In this document: one piece after another, positions 12,294-22,948 of the stretch
How the letters are laid out: each line of letters opens with the position of its first letter
Numbering within the stretch: the first letter of the stretch is position 1
NCBI GenBank assembly: GCA_963995505.1
Contig: OZ023194.1
Coordinates: 9,420,428-9,484,427 of the forward strand
Direction of reading: 5' to 3'
Source of the DNA: Hypericum androsaemum
Lineage: Eukaryota > Streptophyta > Magnoliopsida > Malpighiales > Hypericaceae
DNA: 64,000 bases
The notes under the pieces: generated by a model
Seen by the model: the letters and a program-made list of their open reading frames with translations, nothing else
What the model was told of the DNA's origin: nothing
Database searches by the model: none
Program-made: the position numbers and the translations under genes

Positions 12294-12913
12294 AATAATA
12301 GATCTTTCAGTACATTATGTCAAACTGTAATATAATGATACGCCATAGTGGAAGTTAACGACTTTCTGCTTTTTTTGAACAAGAAATATAATCATAGCTC
12401 ATGAGGTGTCCCTTGAAAGCCTCCGAACAAGTTCTACATTTTGTTCTTTAATACCTATTAGCGAAAACCGATTACCAGAAAGCACGATTGGCGGCATGGC
12501 ACCCGGAATCACAATAGCGGGTGCAACCATGCAACTCACCACCACCCTATGGCATGATGTGCACATCCGGACCAAAATGCACCATTTTTTATGATTTACT
12601 AACTTGGTTTGACTTTTCTTAATATTTTTTGGGCTAGGCTATATAAGCCACTTTGTAGTCACGTCTTAGACAACTTTTAAAAGTGACAATTATTAGGAAT
12701 GAACAAAAGACATGCAATTTTAAGGAGATAGTTTTCTGCCTCTTTCTGGCATTAGGCCATGAAAATGACACACTCTCCTACAATTTTTTGTTCCGATTAG
12801 ATTAACAGACACGATTTAAAAAGCGCACGAGGTAGTCGAGCTCGAGGTAGTCCAAGACTAAGCTTTCTTCTCCCTTTCTCCTATTTCCTTATGCTCTTCT
12901 ACACTTTTCCCTT
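12294..12913. other. Intergenic, possible retroposon tail on minus strand
   Basis: A poly-T at about 12368, followed by GAACAAGAAATATAATC, looks like the reverse of a retroposon 3' end. The segment up to about 12650 may be a SINE-like or LINE-derived piece. No paired duplication was found and no gene is seen. Confidence 0.25.
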
Positions 12914-13275
12914 TTCTATGATAGGAACCTACTCTAGGCATGGATACCGGAATTACCTTTTGTTCTAACGCAACAAACAAGAACACCAAATGGACACAAG
13001 AAAATTTGCGTGGTTCAGCAAATTGATTACGTCCACGCGAGAGATCTTATTGATGAGTCATTAGTTCGCCTAAACTCTAGTTTAGCTCAACTCAATTAGG
13101 ATTAAAGCTACCCTATCTATTTATAGTTAACCCTAATACAACTATGGAGCCTATCTAACTCACATAGGAGTTTAAAATAAAATTCAACTAAAAGACTTGC
13201 ATAGAATCCAATTAGGAGTCTAACATAGAGTCCAACTAGGATACAAATTATTTGATTTTTAGCCACTCTTCAAAA
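12914..13275 (-). mobile_element. 3' LTR of a deleted Copia element
   Basis: About 360 bases match the repeat at 14569-14905 (shared CTAGGCATGGATA, GGAATTACCT, CCACCCTATCTATTTATAG and similar blocks). The purine tract CCAAAGTGGAGA lies next to it on the minus strand, which gives the minus orientation. Confidence 0.65.
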
Positions 13276-13780
13276 ATCTCCACTTTGGCTAGAAATCATC
13301 CTTTAGAAGGACATGAAGTTCCAACCAAAATCAATCTGAGTCCACCTTGAATCTTAGACACTCCACCCTCCATAAAAAGCCATCCTCATCTCTCCATCCT
13401 TGTCCAAAATACTTGGAGACATCTCCCAAACTTGAGTATCCCTAAGCTTGCATGATATTTTAACACCTAAAATCATGTGGACTCACAACACGCGAGTTCT
13501 CATACAAAAGTAAACCTATGCCCAATAAACGTCTCTATTTTCCCAGTCATCAATGTACTTAGCAATATCGAATCGCTTCCCTGTTGGACCTTGTTTCTGT
13601 TGTCCTAAACCAATGCTATAAGCCATAACATACATTGGACAACCCTTTTGTCCTACCTAGTAGAACCATTAACATATTCACTGTTTGCTCTTGAATGAGA
13701 TTGATTTACTCTTAGTGTAATCCGCGGATCCCCATTCCCAATGTCAAACCTACCGAACACCTTTTTTTTGCACCTGCCTT

Positions 13781-13938
13781 GAGACAATCATAGTTTCTTA
13801 CTAACCATGCCTCTACGAGACAACCATAACTTCTTGATATCCATGCCTCTACGAGACAACCACAGATTCTTGCTAACCATATCTCTATGAGACAACCATA
13901 GCTTCTTATTAATCATGCATTTGCGAAACAACCATAAG
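13781..13938. repeat. 36-bp tandem repeat, 4.4 units
   Basis: Units start GAGACAACCATA and end CATGCCTCTAC. Four full copies (13781-13924) and a partial one are visible, with about 15-20 percent differences between units. The array sits in the internal region of the deleted Copia element and is not part of any gag or pol I can recognise. Confidence 0.8.
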
Positions 13939-14208
13939 AACCCTCTTGGTTGCACTCAAACCATTCATGTCAAAATTTTGCTTCCTCGTATGATCGAATC
14001 TCATATGCCTTGAGCATTTGCCAACTCCTTCAGACTCATTGATGTGACTCTACCTAAAATAATATTTTCCACCAACATGTAAGAGTTCCAGTTCACCCTT
14101 CATCTCTACCATAGCATCCTTCTTCACCTTCATTAGCCTACATTTGTAACTATACATGTTATAATCCAAGGTCTTTAACAAAAATAAATTACCTGGATGC
14201 TTTGAACT

Positions 14209-14541
14209 TTATGAGACACAAAATAATTCATCATCTGACCACTCTAAATCTTTGGCTATATTTACAGATGCTGATCCTTTTTTCTCGTTGTCTTGATTCG
14301 GAGTTCGTCCTCGATAGTCTCTCTTCATGTGTCCTTTTTCTCCGCACTTGAAGCAACTTCTGTTGAACTTCTTTGACGCTGACTTGGATCCTCTTTCACC
14401 TTTTCTTTCTATTCGATCCTCCATCTTCGTGTTGATCATTCCTCGTTGAACTAACAGATCCTTGACAAAAAAATTTCATAATCCGAAATTCGTCGTTTTG
14501 TCAATTTTCACATGGTCAAACTTATTGCCAAAACTAGCCAC
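14209..14541 (-). pseudogene. Copia gag remnant with zinc knuckle
   Basis: On the minus strand the frame starts at 14541 with GTG where a related copy at 56183 has ATG. It reads (V)ASFGNKFD, then NFGL and a stop, then KDLLVQ, which are the opening motifs of Copia gag. A deletion then joins it to the nucleocapsid part with CFKCGEKGHMKRDY. This is a CCHC knuckle whose last cysteine has become tyrosine. The frame ends at 14209. Protease, integrase and reverse transcriptase are absent from the element, so it depends on others for mobility. Confidence 0.7.
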
Positions 14542-14553
14542 CTTTTCTTAAAA

Positions 14554-14564
14554 GCTCTGATACA
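14554..14564 (-). other. Primer binding site (initiator tRNA-Met type)
   Basis: The minus strand reads TGTATCAGAGC, one base from the common Copia site TGGTATCAGAGC. It lies just downstream of the LTR end ...CTATAACA. It sets the orientation and the inner border of the right LTR. Confidence 0.7.
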
Positions 14565-14568
14565 AATT

Positions 14569-14905
14569 TGTTATAGTACCAATATGACCTAGGCATGGAT
14601 AAGCAACGGAATTACCTCTATTCTAATGCAAGAAAATCAAGAACACGAAACAGACACAAGAATTTACGTGGTTCCACAAATTGGCTTGAGTCATTAGCTC
14701 ACCTAAAGCTCTAGCTCAGATCACTCAATTAGGGTTAGAGCCACCCTATCTATTTATAGCTAGCCTTAATACAACCATAGAGACTATCTAAGTCACCTAG
14801 GAGTCCAAAACAAACACTACTAGAAGTCTAACATAGAATCTATCTAGGCGTCTAACACAGAATTCAATTAGGATAAAAATTCCTTGATGTGGAGCCATTC
14901 TTTAG
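14569..14905 (-). mobile_element. 5' LTR of the deleted Copia element
   Basis: On the plus strand it starts TGTTATAGTACC next to the primer binding site and matches 12914-13275 with many differences, so the insertion is old. It shares gag start and LTR motifs with the Copia fragment at about 55.8-56.6 kb, which belongs to the same family. Confidence 0.65.
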
Positions 14906-15101
14906 CATCCTATATGTATCAATTTGTTTATTCAGTAAATTTGGACTAGTGTTTTAGTAGGCGAGGTGCCTGAACCTTGGGCGTCTTCGTAATGGCGGTT
15001 AGCGCCGAAATGTGCATAGAGATAGCTGTTGATTGATATAGTAATGCTGAGTTCTTGCTAGGCTACCTAGACTTCGAATGTAGTTAAAGATAGTGGATCA
15101 G

Positions 15102-15250
15102 AAGGCATTGATTTAGCAATCTACCATTGCCTATGTCTGGTCCTTGTGTTATCTTTATCTTTTACGCTATCTTTTGTAACCCGCATTGTAACCGTTTATT
15201 ATCTATGAAAAGCTTCTAGGCCACTCCTTCAAAAAAAAAGGCATTGATTT
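15102..15250 (+). mobile_element. Short retroposon insertion with perfect 13-bp target duplication
   Basis: A 123-bp insert (15115-15237) ends in a run of A and is flanked by two exact copies of AAGGCATTGATTT, at 15102-15114 and 15238-15250. The insert (CAATCTACCATTGCCTATGT..., CTATGAAAAGCTTCTAGGCC...) has no coding content and looks like the extreme 3' end of a LINE or a short SINE. Confidence 0.75.
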
Positions 15251-16001
15251 TACAGAAAATCTAATTAACATATTTGTTAGACATTAATGAGGAATCTTGA
15301 AATTCGATGAATTACCCATATTAGTGAACTTCAAAATAAGGTTAGGATAGGCTTAAAGATCAGTGGATGAGGAGAAACTTTAAATAAGAATCTATATGTA
15401 GCCAATCTCAATTTTATCGTCCTAATGAGTGGAAATGTTAAGGTTGTAGAAAAATACCCTGGGTACTAGTAAGAGCCAAACTAACCCTAAAATCTCATAA
15501 TTTATAGATGTCAAGCGGTATTGAGCACGTATCTTTTCATTTGTGTATTTTCTTCATGGAAGCAAAGTTTGACACGAGATCTGCATCTTTAGAGATGAGC
15601 ATTGGCTTGAGGTCCATGTTCACAAAGTTGGTGCCTAGCACGAAGTTAAGGAAGAGAGCTTTGGCATTTCCACAAGTACATGGTGGGTACTAAGACAGCC
15701 ACGTCCATCCTCGGGAAATTGGCCGTAACACTCTATCCAAACCTCAGAATAGAGTGATTTTTATTTTCATAGAAAACCAAGAAGTATATCTCCAACTTAT
15801 TTTTAAAGAGTCTTACCTAAATATGCATGGAAGAGGGTCAAAACGAGGCTTCAAGTTTCAGTGTTGGTTGCCTCATCAAGGACTATCACATTTTGGTAGA
15901 AAATCCACAGAATGTGCCTCAGACCTCTGATTGAGATGATTCAAGTTTTTTTGGAAACTAAGACGTGGATCTAAAACTTTGTAGTTTATAACTTTTTTAG
16001 A
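15251..16001. other. Intergenic, no gene seen
   Basis: No coding signal and no recognised repeat. Confidence 0.4.
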
Positions 16002-16870
16002 TTCGGAGCTCGAGGTGGTCAAAAATGTAGATTAAGGAGGATATTTGCTCTTGGTGTGAAGGTGGCCTTGGCCCTTGAAATGGATATCCGGGTGGACGCC
16101 CCGTGCATGAAGCCCGGGTGTGCGGTTCATGCTTGGAACGGAATGTCCAGACGAGCATCTTTCTTTTCAAGTTCGGATGGGCGCCTCGTCTTTAAGCCCA
16201 AAGCAAGATAGGGCCCATTAGGCAGGAGCCCGATAGAGCACTTTGAATTTTCGAAGAGGTGGCCCGGATGAGTACTTTAAGAGTTAATTTGGACGATGAC
16301 GGGCATAAGATGAGATTTTACATGGAAGGTTCGTGAAGGTTGAGACAGCTTATATTTTCTAAGTTAAGCCGGGATTCCCGAGATTCAGGCAAGATTTGGT
16401 AGGTTCCTCTTTAGGCAACAATTGTTTGGTCGGCACGATCAGGATATTCCTATGAGAGGACGAGATATGCTCATTTGGGGAAGGCGGCTTGAATTTTTCT
16501 ATTCTGAGCCGGGTTGATTTGGAAGCAATATATTTATTCGGGATGGATTTTCCTAGTGCGGAAGGACGGTTTAGCTAATTCATATTCCAAGCCGAGTGAA
16601 CGGAGGCGGCTTAATAGAGATTTCTCTTAACTTGAAGGCCAAGGCTAGGTCAAGGCGTCTACTATATAAGGAGGACTCGGGCGAGAGAGCAGACATCACC
16701 AACACATCAAACAACAATTGTCTATCTTTATTGTTTTCATAGCTTAGCCCTAGTCTAGCTCTTTTTCTACCCTCTCCGTTAGGTCGACCTTATGACGACC
16801 ACTCCGGATCCGTCTCGGGTAGTCTTAACGTTCTTGTACCCACTTTCTCCGCAACATTTCTTTAAGGGTT
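16002..16870 (+). mobile_element. Gypsy-like solo LTR or LTR fragment (copy 1)
   Basis: The segment near 16002 (CGGAGCTCGAGGTGGTC) resembles an LTR start. The downstream half (about 16290-16860) is homologous to 20190-20735. Shared features are TTCCTCTTTAGGC, a TATA box in CTATATAAGGAGG, CAGACATCA and the block CGACCACTCC(G/A)GATCCGTC. No gag, pol or partner LTR of equal structure is nearby. The 3' border is not fixed. Confidence 0.5.
16640..16690 (+). promoter_or_regulatory. LTR promoter TATA region
   Basis: CTATATAAGGAGGACTCGGGCGAGAGAG has a canonical TATATAAG and is conserved with TCTATATAAGGAGGGCTCAGG at about 20547-20567 in the second LTR. This is the expected U3/R boundary of an LTR. 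Confidence 0.45.
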
Positions 16871-19534
16871 TTTGTCTTTCGTTTTTATTTTTTTAATCAT
16901 CTTCTGGAATTCTTAGATCGATTAGTGGTCAAGCTTCTCTTTACTCGTGGTTCAACACTCTTACTCGCTTCTATTGGATCCGACGTATTTTTCACCGTTT
17001 TCAAGTATAATAGAATCCATTATTATGGTCACTTTTTATAATTGTGATCGCCAGTTTAACACTCTTACTTACCTTTTTTTGAACAGCAAATGATTAAATT
17101 TATTGGTAATAATAATATTCACTTTTACAAATCTAACGAGTGTAGGATTCCGTACCATTCGACACTCTTATTTACCTCTAATGTATACCAAAAAATATGA
17201 AATGAGTCCATCAAAAAAAAATATGAAATGAGTTTCATGTCGGTTGATGGATTCCATCTATCAATAATATCTAAGTACATGCCAAAAGGACCAGCGAGGG
17301 GTCTGGAGCCTGCGGTCAGTCAACGAGTGGAAGAGCTGGTACAGTGTGTAATTGAATTTTCAATTTCACGCAAAAACCACGAGGATCATGGATCTGACAC
17401 CGTGTCGTAGCAGAAACACGTTTGTTTTTAACGAAAAAAATAGAAACAGAAACTCCGTTATTGATTTAATAAAAAAGAGTAGCCGCCCCCTTCTTGTAAA
17501 TGGCTTTTCAAACTTCCATCGGACAAAGTAAAAGTCAAATATTGGCATTATCTGCACGTGTATGGATTCGAAAGATATATCTTAATAAAATTTCGAGTTC
17601 GAATTTTTTGAAACGTAATAGTATTAAATATTTATTTAAAAAATTTTTTAAAAAAATATATTCATCTCTAAACCTAAATTAATGAAATCAGTAACCAGAT
17701 TTCGGGTGGTATGAGAAAAAACCGAGTTACATTACGTACTGCCAAGTGGATAGATATTTATAAAAACAGAATGCACGGGAATCTTTTCAACTTAAAATAT
17801 GTTGCTTGAAAAAGTGTTCCAAAACAAAATCAATCCGTGGACTATACGATGAAATTTTCGTAGAACAATTTTTCTCAACACATGTTTTTTTTAAGTAAAA
17901 TAAAATAGAATTTATCAACACATTCTAAATTAGAATGTTGACAGTTTTTAAATTAAACATTTAGGATTGTACAAGACAATCTAAAGAAACTAGGCATATG
18001 AAAGCTATATAATTATTTATTAAGCTTGTGCATCAAATTTATTTTTTGGTAAGTGGTGCATAAAATTTTCGGTATGCCACTTCATACAAAAGTCTCTAGG
18101 CTATTGTATAGAAGATCGATTTTAAGAGTATGATTTGATTTCTAACGTGATCTCTGTCTATTCAACAATGTGAGTCCAATTAATAAAACGTGAGAATCTT
18201 GGGGTATGTTTGGTACTTATTTTGGACGGGATAAGATACATCTAACTGGGCTTGTCTTTGCTAAAAATTTATCTTCACGTTTCTTTTTTTTTTTGAAATT
18301 TCTCATATTTAGAGTTAATTAATGTAGAATTCTATTTATGGTATGACTCTTCCAATATTATTTTTTATATTTGTAAGATTTGAAGTCAAAATCTCATAAG
18401 TAAATTGAATTTAAATTTTTTATCACTTGAACCAACTCTGCTCATCTTTCATATTTCGAGATAGGTTAGAAAGACAATATATTAAATTGATGTGTGTTTG
18501 TTGCACGAAACTGGATATGGCGAAACAATTTTTCTGTCACAATGGACCAGAATTTGGAGATAGCCTTGAATAAGTTTTAAATTTGTGCATGACTTTGTGT
18601 AACATTATGACAGAAAAAATTGTTTCGCCAAATTCAATCTCGTGCAACAAACGCAACGCAATTTTATGTTTTGTCTCACGACATTTAGATTGCAATTTTG
18701 AGCCATTGATATTTTTTGAATTCAATATCCATAAAAATGTTATGTTTGATCGGAAGTAATAGGATATCAGCAAATCACATTGCAACTTTACGTGTTTATC
18801 CAATGCTTGAATGACTTCTGCACTAGATTTAACAAAGACTTACTCCATATATCTTGTGCATAAAATTAATAATGTAATATGAAATATAAATAAAATTAAT
18901 GATCCGATATGGCACGCGGGATAACTCAAGTAAAAATCAAATTTGCTGGTGTGACTTGGTTGTTTGTCAAATAAAATATATGTCAAGTAGTTAGAAATTT
19001 TAAAATCGTAAAATAGTAGTGTATCAGGAAACCATGAGATAATAAAGTGGACTTTAACTAATAAAAATATACAGAAAATACCACCGTTTAATATATAACA
19101 GGAATATATGTTCGAGTTTTGTAACTAATAATACACCACACCCTGCATTTATGTAAATTGAGTGCTACGCGATTCCAATTGGCATTACTACCGTATTCTT
19201 CCCTGGTAAGAGTCAACTATCACTTTTGTTTTCACCTTTAAAAAATTATTTTGTTTTCAGTCAACAATGAAAGTTAACTAATTGGAGTCTATGTGAAAAT
19301 ACATTTCTAAAATCAGCCCATGTGAAACACGACAAGTATCTGGTTATATACTATTCGGTTTCCATCAAATGCTAACTCTTTTGTTGTTTGATTGAATAAT
19401 AAAAAATTGTATACATGGCATGGTTGTTAATTTGTCAAATCATTTCCCTTTGTTAGTGTCAACCTCTAGAAAGTAGCATGTCAGCATGCCAATTTCCACG
19501 TAGTGAATGGTCTACGTGAAAATCGTTTATTTTC
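16871..19534. other. Gene-free AT-rich DNA
   Basis: No gene is visible. About 18195-18240 (GGGGTATGTTTGGTACTTATT) looks like a MITE end without a visible partner. About 18330-18450 (TTATTTTTTATATTTGTAAGATTTGA and a later ACTTGAACCAACTCTG) shares words with 41685-41820 and is a dispersed repeat. Confidence 0.35.
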
Positions 19535-20735
19535 TGTTGGAGCACGAAATTAATGTCTCGGATTGATGACGATCTATCTCCGGATGTGCGGAAATTAGCT
19601 CGGGTTCGTCGGTACGTGGAGCCCGGGCGAGAGGCCCCTCTCGCTCACGTAGGCGAGCCCGCCTCTCACCCACGTAGGCGAGTCTGAGCGAGAGACTCTT
19701 CTCGCTCACATTGGTGAGTCCGGGCGAGAGGCTCCTCTCGCCCACGTGGGCGAGTCCGATCGAGAAACTCTTCTCACTCACATAGGCGAGAGGCCGGTGG
19801 GAAGCACGAGCGAGGAGCCGAGTGAGAGGCCTACGATGAGAGGCTGAGCGAGAGGCCAAGCGAGAGGCCGAGTGAGAGGCCTACGGCGAGAGGCCAAGTG
19901 AGAGGCCTACGGCGAGAGGCCGAGTGAGAGGCCTACGGCGAGAGGCCTAGCGAGAAGCCTAAGGCGGGAAGCCGAGCGAGAAACCTAAGGCGGGAAGCCT
20001 AAGGCGAGAAGACGAGCGAGGAGCCTAAGGCGAGAAGCCGAGCGAGAAGCCGAATGTGAGAAGCCTACTTGGACCCGAGCGGGAAGCTCATTTGACCTTC
20101 GTAGGCGGGAAGGCGATTCCGAGAATAGGTCCACTTTGGTTGAGAAGGCCGTTAGCTTGAGCCTATTTTGGGATTCACTTTGGACCTGACGAGATGTCCG
20201 TCTTGGACGATGACGGACTTGAGTCAAGATTTTGCGTGGGAGATTCGAGAAGGTCAAGACGATCTATACTTTCCTAACTTGAGCCGAGATTTTCAATATT
20301 TGGCAAGACTTGGTAAGTTCCTCTTTAGGCCGCGATTGCTTGGTTGTCACATTTTGAAAGCTTCCTATTCAAGGACGGGATCTGCTCATTTAAGGAAGAC
20401 GGCTTGTACTGAGCCGAGAGGATCCCGTCATATTAGGAACAAATAACTTGAAGCAGATCTCTCGGGATTGAGACTTGAAGCTGAAGGTCTTGGAGGCGGT
20501 TTAGGATTTCCCATTCTGGAGGCGCGGAGGTTAGGTCAAAGCACTCTATATAAGGAGGGCTCAGGCGAGAGAACAGACATCAACAACACAACACACAACT
20601 ACTCTTCTATCTTTATTGCTTTTCCTTAGCCGTAGCTTAGCGTAGCCCATAGCTTAGCTCTAGTTTTAGCCTTAGTATAGACCGACCTTGGGACGACCAC
20701 TCCAGATCCGTCTCGGGTTACTTGCCCAGTGGGAC
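19535..20735 (+). mobile_element. Gypsy-like LTR (copy 2) with GA-rich repeat domain
   Basis: It starts TGTTGGAGCACGAAATTAATG, a typical Gypsy LTR start. The 5' half is a GC-rich imperfect tandem array (19620-20060). The 3' half is homologous to copy 1 at 16.3-16.86 kb, including TATATAAGGAGG and the GACCACTCCAGATCCGTC block. The two copies differ strongly in the 5' half, so they are members of one family and not the two ends of one insertion. Confidence 0.6.
19620..20060 (+). repeat. Imperfect GCGAGAGGCC tandem array
   Basis: Words such as GCGAGAGGC, GAGTGAGAGGCCTACG and GCGAGAAGCC recur at spacings of about 11-26 bases. It lies inside an LTR and its GC content is well above that of the flanks. 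Confidence 0.7.
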
Positions 20736-21640
20736 TAAGGAGGGCGTCTGAGAAGGCGGTCTTACTTCGCTCAACCAAGACGGCCAACAACTTTGTTGCA
20801 CCGGTTCCCTCTGAGGACCCAACACCTTCTGCATCTCAGTTGACGCAAGAAAGAACTCATTTACTTTGGCTTCCTCCAAAGAGTCGGCTAAGACAAGCAT
20901 CATCTCAATGGAGTCCTATGCCTCATATGTTGCTCGAAAGGGCTACGAAGAGTTCTATAGATCCGTCGTTCTGATGGAGACATATGCCGTCTTCATCCCA
21001 CAGAAGTGCTATGAAGAGTCCGTTGTTAGGCATGCGGATGAAGTGCTATCCATCCGACCAACCTTCGTGCAACCATGGACCAGTCACATGCCTTTCGCCA
21101 CCGCTCCTTCATCGTCGGGTGTGTTCCGTTATGATCAACTACCCAAAACTCCTGTTATCCCTCGTTCCAAACAACTCCTTATATGGGGATGGGTACACGT
21201 GGAATGAACCACTCAGGAAACTACTAGACTGCAAGGACGGGGGCTAGCAATCTCCAAGTGGAATCGAGCTGGTACCAACCGTCCCTGACCTAAGACTGGT
21301 CATGCCAATCTAGGGACTTGGCCGACCAAAATTCTTTCAAAAGGAGGGATGTCTGCACGAATCCTTTGTTCGACTCAAGAGTTTCCAATCCTACCCCGAC
21401 CCTCCAAGTCAAGGATCAAGCACGGATGGACCTAGACGAGGAGGACAACCGCGATCCCATCAATCGACAAGAAGAGCTCGGTGAGGATGATGAGCTCGAT
21501 GAGGATGACGTTAATCGACAAAAAGAGCTTGATGAGGATGACGAGCTCGATGACGACGACGTCAACCAATAAGAAGAGCTCGATGAGGATGACGTCAACC
21601 GATAAGGAGATCTCGGTGAGAACGATGTCAATCGACATCT
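20729..21640 (+). other. Unidentified coding-like stretch with acidic repeats
   Basis: Directly after the LTR there are overlapping frames at 20729-20974, 20866-21207 and 21318-21572. The second contains ESYASYVARKGYEEFYRS and, a little later, a similar METYAVFIPQKCYEES, so it looks like an internal duplication of a short motif. The third ends in repeats of ELDEDDVNRQ and ELDEDDELDDDDV, encoded by a 21-27-base tandem repeat (GAGCTCGATGAGGATGAC). I do not recognise a family. It may be the start of a non-autonomous element's internal region, or captured host sequence. No transcript evidence can be drawn from sequence alone. Confidence 0.35.
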
Positions 21641-21851
21641 TATTCGTTACATTCTCCAAGAAAACAAAAGGTCATAAAACAACAATGTTAACAACTTTAT
21701 TCTAAATAAAACATGAACACTAATGCCTAAGGATGCATGCTCCTGCTTCTAGCTCTCACTCCATATTCATCCAAGTAATATGTGAAACAAGCTACCCATA
21801 TTGACGAGTTTATGCAACTTGGTAAGCCAAAAAAAATACATAAATCATAAA

Positions 21852-22948
21852 TATTGAGAAAATAAGATCGAAACGAGTAAAACACGAGACACAAGAATTA
21901 CGTGGAAACTTCAAGACGGGGAGAAAACCACGGGCAAAGGAGAGTCGTCCACTATGTGAGTCCAATCGGTTACAAGGCCTCCGTGAGGGTTCTCTCTACC
22001 TCACAACTCTCAACTAGTACCAATAAGACCTAGGCATAGGCCGTATATATATAGGAGACTAGTACTCTATTCTGATCAGGAAATAGAGCCCTACTCTAAT
22101 TAGGAATTTGGAACAATCCCTAACAATAAATCAACTCATCCCTAATCATAACTCTATAATCAAATCGAAACTATAAAGTCCCTTTTAAAGTACGACGGGA
22201 GTCCCGCGAGAAACAAGTTAAATATCCCTTCGTTTCCAAAACGAGTTTACAATTCAAGACACTCTCTGGACCCAAAAGACATAGGGGTACCAACTTTACG
22301 TGCCCAAGTAAATTCTTACACTCCCAGAAGCCCATGTAAATTCAAGACTCACTAGGGGGTCTAAAAATGTGTAAGAAGATCTTGTACATACACAGACCTT
22401 ATCCAATCATATAAGCCGAATTTAAATACATACAGAATCATTTAAAGATCGTATAGAATCATGCAAGGCCGAATAAGACCATACAAAATAATTCTATGAT
22501 CATACGAAATCATGCAAGACCAAGTAGGACAACACAACCACAAAGTATTATAACAACTCGAGCATAACCCAAACTGTGACTAACTAACACACCAAACGAT
22601 TCCATACAACATCGTAATCAACAAAGGAATTCTAGGACGCGAAAATACAAATCGGAACTTACTTCTCGACGCGCTAACCATTTCCCCTAAAATTGATCTC
22701 GAACCTAAGAAACCCTATAATCGAACCAATAAAAACAATAATCTATAAGACAAAGTCTCAAAAAGGGGAAAGAAAAGATTCGAACAATATGGGAGGGAGA
22801 ATCTTCCCCCCATCTCGCTCCATCTTCTGCTCACCTTCCTGGGGATCATTGACAACGAGAATGCTTGTTTCGTCTTGTAGAAAGATCCAAGAACGGATGT
22901 GAGGAGCGTGGGGATGGAAAAAAGGGCGGTAAATGACCCTTTAAAAAG
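21852..22948 (-). mobile_element. 3' LTR of a young Copia element
   Basis: It is 1,097 bases long, the same length as the copy at 27440-28536. I counted ten differences by eye, all transitions, about 0.9 percent. The terminal TG has become TA in this copy. No matching 5-bp target duplication is seen on the two sides of the element. Confidence 0.9.

Larger units (their letters stand above)
10648..12330. mobile_element. TIR element with about 190-bp inverted ends (MULE-like), interrupted by a nested insertion
   Basis: The left arm (about 10655-10840, with TACTGAAAGATCCATCACGT and, further in, AAGATATCAAGTTAAGAAAC) is matched in inverted orientation at about 11228-11417, and its outer tip continues at 12301-12320 (GATCTTTCAGTACATTATG). 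The right arm is therefore split by a younger element at about 11418-12293. The interior (10860-11225) contains two copies of GAAGATTTGTCCATTGAA and no transposase. Long inverted ends suggest a MULE, but no target duplication was established. Confidence 0.6.

Noticed and set aside
16002..20735. A single LTR retrotransposon with LTRs at 16.0 and 19.5 kb
   Set aside because: The two LTRs share only their 3' halves, and the DNA between them has neither primer site, gag nor pol.
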